Assembly (NCBI GenBank): GCA_021806205.1
Contig: JAJZXX010000090.1
Coordinates: 1 to 43,571 of the forward strand
Direction of reading: 5' to 3'
From: Bacillota bacterium
GTDB taxonomy: Bacteria; Bacillota; Sulfobacillia; Sulfobacillales; Sulfobacillaceae
DNA: 43,571 bases
Translations under genes and position numbers: made by a program
In this document: in pieces, positions 42,171 through 43,571 of the stretch
Layout: each line of letters starts with the position of its first letter
Position numbering within the stretch: the first letter of the stretch is position 1
Notes under the pieces: model-generated
The model's input: the letters and a program-made list of their open reading frames with translations, nothing else
Database searches by the model: none
Told to the model about the DNA's origin: nothing

Positions 42171-43193
42171 CTAAGGAGCCAGGAGTACCTTAGCAATTCT
42201 CCCGGGATTGGTGATAAGTTGCTCGTACCAATGCCCACCGTCAGCAAGAGGTGCCTGCACAATCCAGTGGTTCTCCAGTCCCACGGCCCCCTGCGCAATG
42301 ATATCGACGCTCCGGCAGAATTGGTCGTCGCGATAAGCGAAAGCACCCCTCGTAATGATCTCGTTACGTACCATATCATTGACGACAAGGCTGGTCTCAG
42401 CCATGTGCAGCCCACTGAAAATGACGGTGCCTCGCCTACGGACCAGTGATACGGCGGTTTGTCGCGTAACTGCACTGCCTACCGCATCAACGACCGCATG
42501 GGCACCTAATCCGTCGGTGGCGTCCGCGATAACGAGAGCCACATTGTCGTGCAGTGGATTGAATGTCGCCTCCGCGCCCAGAACCTGCGCAATAGCCAGA
42601 CGCTCAGGATTAGTGTCGACTGCATACACGTGAGTCGTACCATAATGGAGCGCCACTTGAAGCACAAACAGTCCTATCGGACCCATCCCAATGACCACCA
42701 GCACCTCCCCGGACTCCAGGGTCAGCATTTCGATGACATGGACAGCATAGGCGATGGGTTCTGCCAGTGTGGCCTGTTCGAAGCTGAGCGCACTCGGGAG
42801 CAACACCACCCGATCCTCAGGCACCGCTACATAAGCAGCGTTACTTCCCGCACGAGCAACGCCCAAAAGGCGACGGTCCGCGCACAATTGCTCCTCGCCG
42901 GCCCGACAAAAGGTGCAGTGCCCGCAGGAAATTAGTGGATTGGCGGTGACCCGCGATCCCTTGACGAGCATAGTTCCCGAACCTGTGTCGGCGATGCGGC
43001 CGGAAAACTCGTGGCCGAAAATCAGCGGTGGCTTACGGACGGAGCTTTGTCCCATAAAACCGCTGAGCTCCGATCCACAGATGCCAGAATAGGCAACTTC
43101 CACCACCACCTCACCTGGAACGGGATAGGGCGGATCCACCTCACGCAGAGTCATAGTGCGGGGCCCTTCATAAATAAGCGCCTTCACCGGCAT
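42171..43193 (-). CDS. Zinc-dependent medium-chain alcohol/polyol dehydrogenase (paralogue)
   Basis: This 340-residue MDR enzyme is clearly homologous to the gene at 14247-15263. Shared blocks include GICGSELSGF, the nearby KPPLIFGHEFSG, RVTANPLISCG, the structural zinc loop CGHCTFCRAGEEQLC, GMGPIGLFVLQ with the NAD-binding glycines, VDTNPERLAIA, DAVGSAVTRQTA and VIFSGLHMAETSL. The two enzymes therefore probably act on the same kind of polyol or sugar substrate. AGGAGGG lies 5 bases before the ATG. It stands alone, with the group II intron end immediately beyond its stop. The order of zinc ligands is intact, so it should be active. Confidence 0.92.
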   Translation of the reverse strand: MPVKALIYEGPRTMTLREVDPPYPVPGEVVVEVAYSGICGSELSGFMGQSSVRKPPLIFGHEFSGRIADTGSGTMLVKGSRVTANPLISCGHCTFCRAGEEQLCADRRLLGVARAGSNAAYVAVPEDRVVLLPSALSFEQATLAEPIAYAVHVIEMLTLESGEVLVVIGMGPIGLFVLQVALHYGTTHVYAVDTNPERLAIAQVLGAEATFNPLHDNVALVIADATDGLGAHAVVDAVGSAVTRQTAVSLVRRRGTVIFSGLHMAETSLVVNDMVRNEIITRGAFAYRDDQFCRSVDIIAQGAVGLENHWIVQAPLADGGHWYEQLITNPGRIAKVLLAP

Positions 43194-43470
43194 CCATCCC
43201 TCCTACATCAAATGTTAGTTTGATACGACTTGCAGGTCGATTCAAAACGTCCGAGATAATACCGTGATTAAATCACCCATGATAGGCAGTTCCCCGCATC
43301 AGGTAACAGCTCAGGTCTTCGACTGACGCTACTAAGTCGATTTCGAGTATACTGTTATCTGGGTCCGCCCAAACGGGGCTCTGCACCCGATACGGTAGAC
43401 CGAAAATGTTGCTGTACACCCTGTGACGATAGACGGCAGTCTTTGGGCTCTTTCTCAAATTGTCGGATGC

Positions 43471-43571
43471 CTACCCCGCCAGATCCTCCACACGGAGGAC
43501 ATTGTAGGCATTGAGCAACTCGAGCCCCGCGCGTCCGCCGCCGCGCCGATGTTTCATTTTGATCCGGCTGT
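43471..43571 (-). CDS. Partial C-terminal coding end at the window edge
   Basis: Thirty-two residues (SRIKMKHRRGGGRAGLELLN, then AYNVLRVEDLAG) precede a TAG at 43471; the gene continues beyond the window. The composition is protein-like, but the family cannot be named from so short a piece. It could be a transposase tail. The gap 43194-43470 shows no gene; it must contain the promoter of the dehydrogenase at 43193, which I could not pin down. Confidence 0.4.
   Translation of the reverse strand, partial: SRIKMKHRRGGGRAGLELLNAYNVLRVEDLAG

Noticed and set aside
1-43571. tRNA or rRNA genes
   Set aside because: No cloverleaf with a conserved TTCGA-type T-arm and no rRNA-like sequence was noticed; no dedicated scan was possible.

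Overview
The window reads as a catabolic region from a moderately GC-rich Gram-positive bacterium. The evidence is strong AGGAGG-type ribosome binding sites, frequent GTG/TTG starts, ATGA-type gene overlaps, a lipoprotein-type solute-binding protein and a DauR/YheO-type regulator. A Sulfobacillus- or Alicyclobacillus-like acidophilic member of the Bacillota is my best guess, but that is an impression from protein style and was not tested. Intact operons alternate with decayed genes and insertion-sequence debris, so this looks like a fluid accessory region.

Layout. 1-1.7 kb: IS110 and IS1595 remnants. 1.7-3.4 kb (minus): an enolase-superfamily sugar-acid dehydratase, a 42-residue ORF in front of it, and a frameshifted ketoglutarate-semialdehyde-dehydrogenase-type gene. 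3.9-6.7 kb: a medium-chain acyl-CoA synthetase converging on an MFS carrier. 6.7-7.2 kb: what looks like an orphan right end of a TnpB-type element. 7.4-13.2 kb (minus): a tight six-gene operon, GH4 glycosidase - SIS isomerase/deaminase - DeoR regulator - ROK kinase - PfkB kinase - class II aldolase. It fits use of a galactose-type amino sugar via tagatose 6-phosphate. 14.2 kb: a zinc alcohol dehydrogenase with a close paralogue at 42.2-43.2 kb.

16.6-21.5 kb (minus): nitrilase, two broken dehydrogenases, an APH-fold kinase translationally coupled to an unusual enolase paralogue, a broken sugar permease and a glucosamine-6-phosphate deaminase. Facing it at 22.1-25.1 kb (plus): SDR, D-threonine-aldolase-like PLP enzyme, RidA and a YheO-type regulator. 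A perfect 5 x 8 bp tandem repeat lies in front of ridA. This divergent locus is the best candidate for an undescribed pathway. 25.9-30.3 kb (minus): an M20 amidohydrolase followed by a sugar-type ABC transporter (binding protein and two permeases, no ATPase).

30.3-32.1 kb is debris with strong hairpins. It is followed by a 5'-truncated tagaturonate/fructuronate-reductase-like gene (plus), a NagA-type deacetylase (minus) and a decayed second malG copy. 35.9-39.0 kb: a FadD-type acyl-CoA synthetase converging on an unrecognised 492-residue protein. 39.3-41.0 kb: an IS4-family element whose ends and 9-bp target duplication are intact but whose transposase is dead. 41.0-42.2 kb: debris, a minus-strand terminator and a probable group II intron 3' end that abuts the second alcohol dehydrogenase.

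Taken together, the intact genes take up and degrade amino sugars (GH4/Aga-type operon, NagA, NagB), sugar acids and possibly a beta-hydroxy amino acid or amide. The nagA and nagB genes each sit just downstream of a decayed permease, which suggests that larger ancestral transporter-catabolic operons have broken up.
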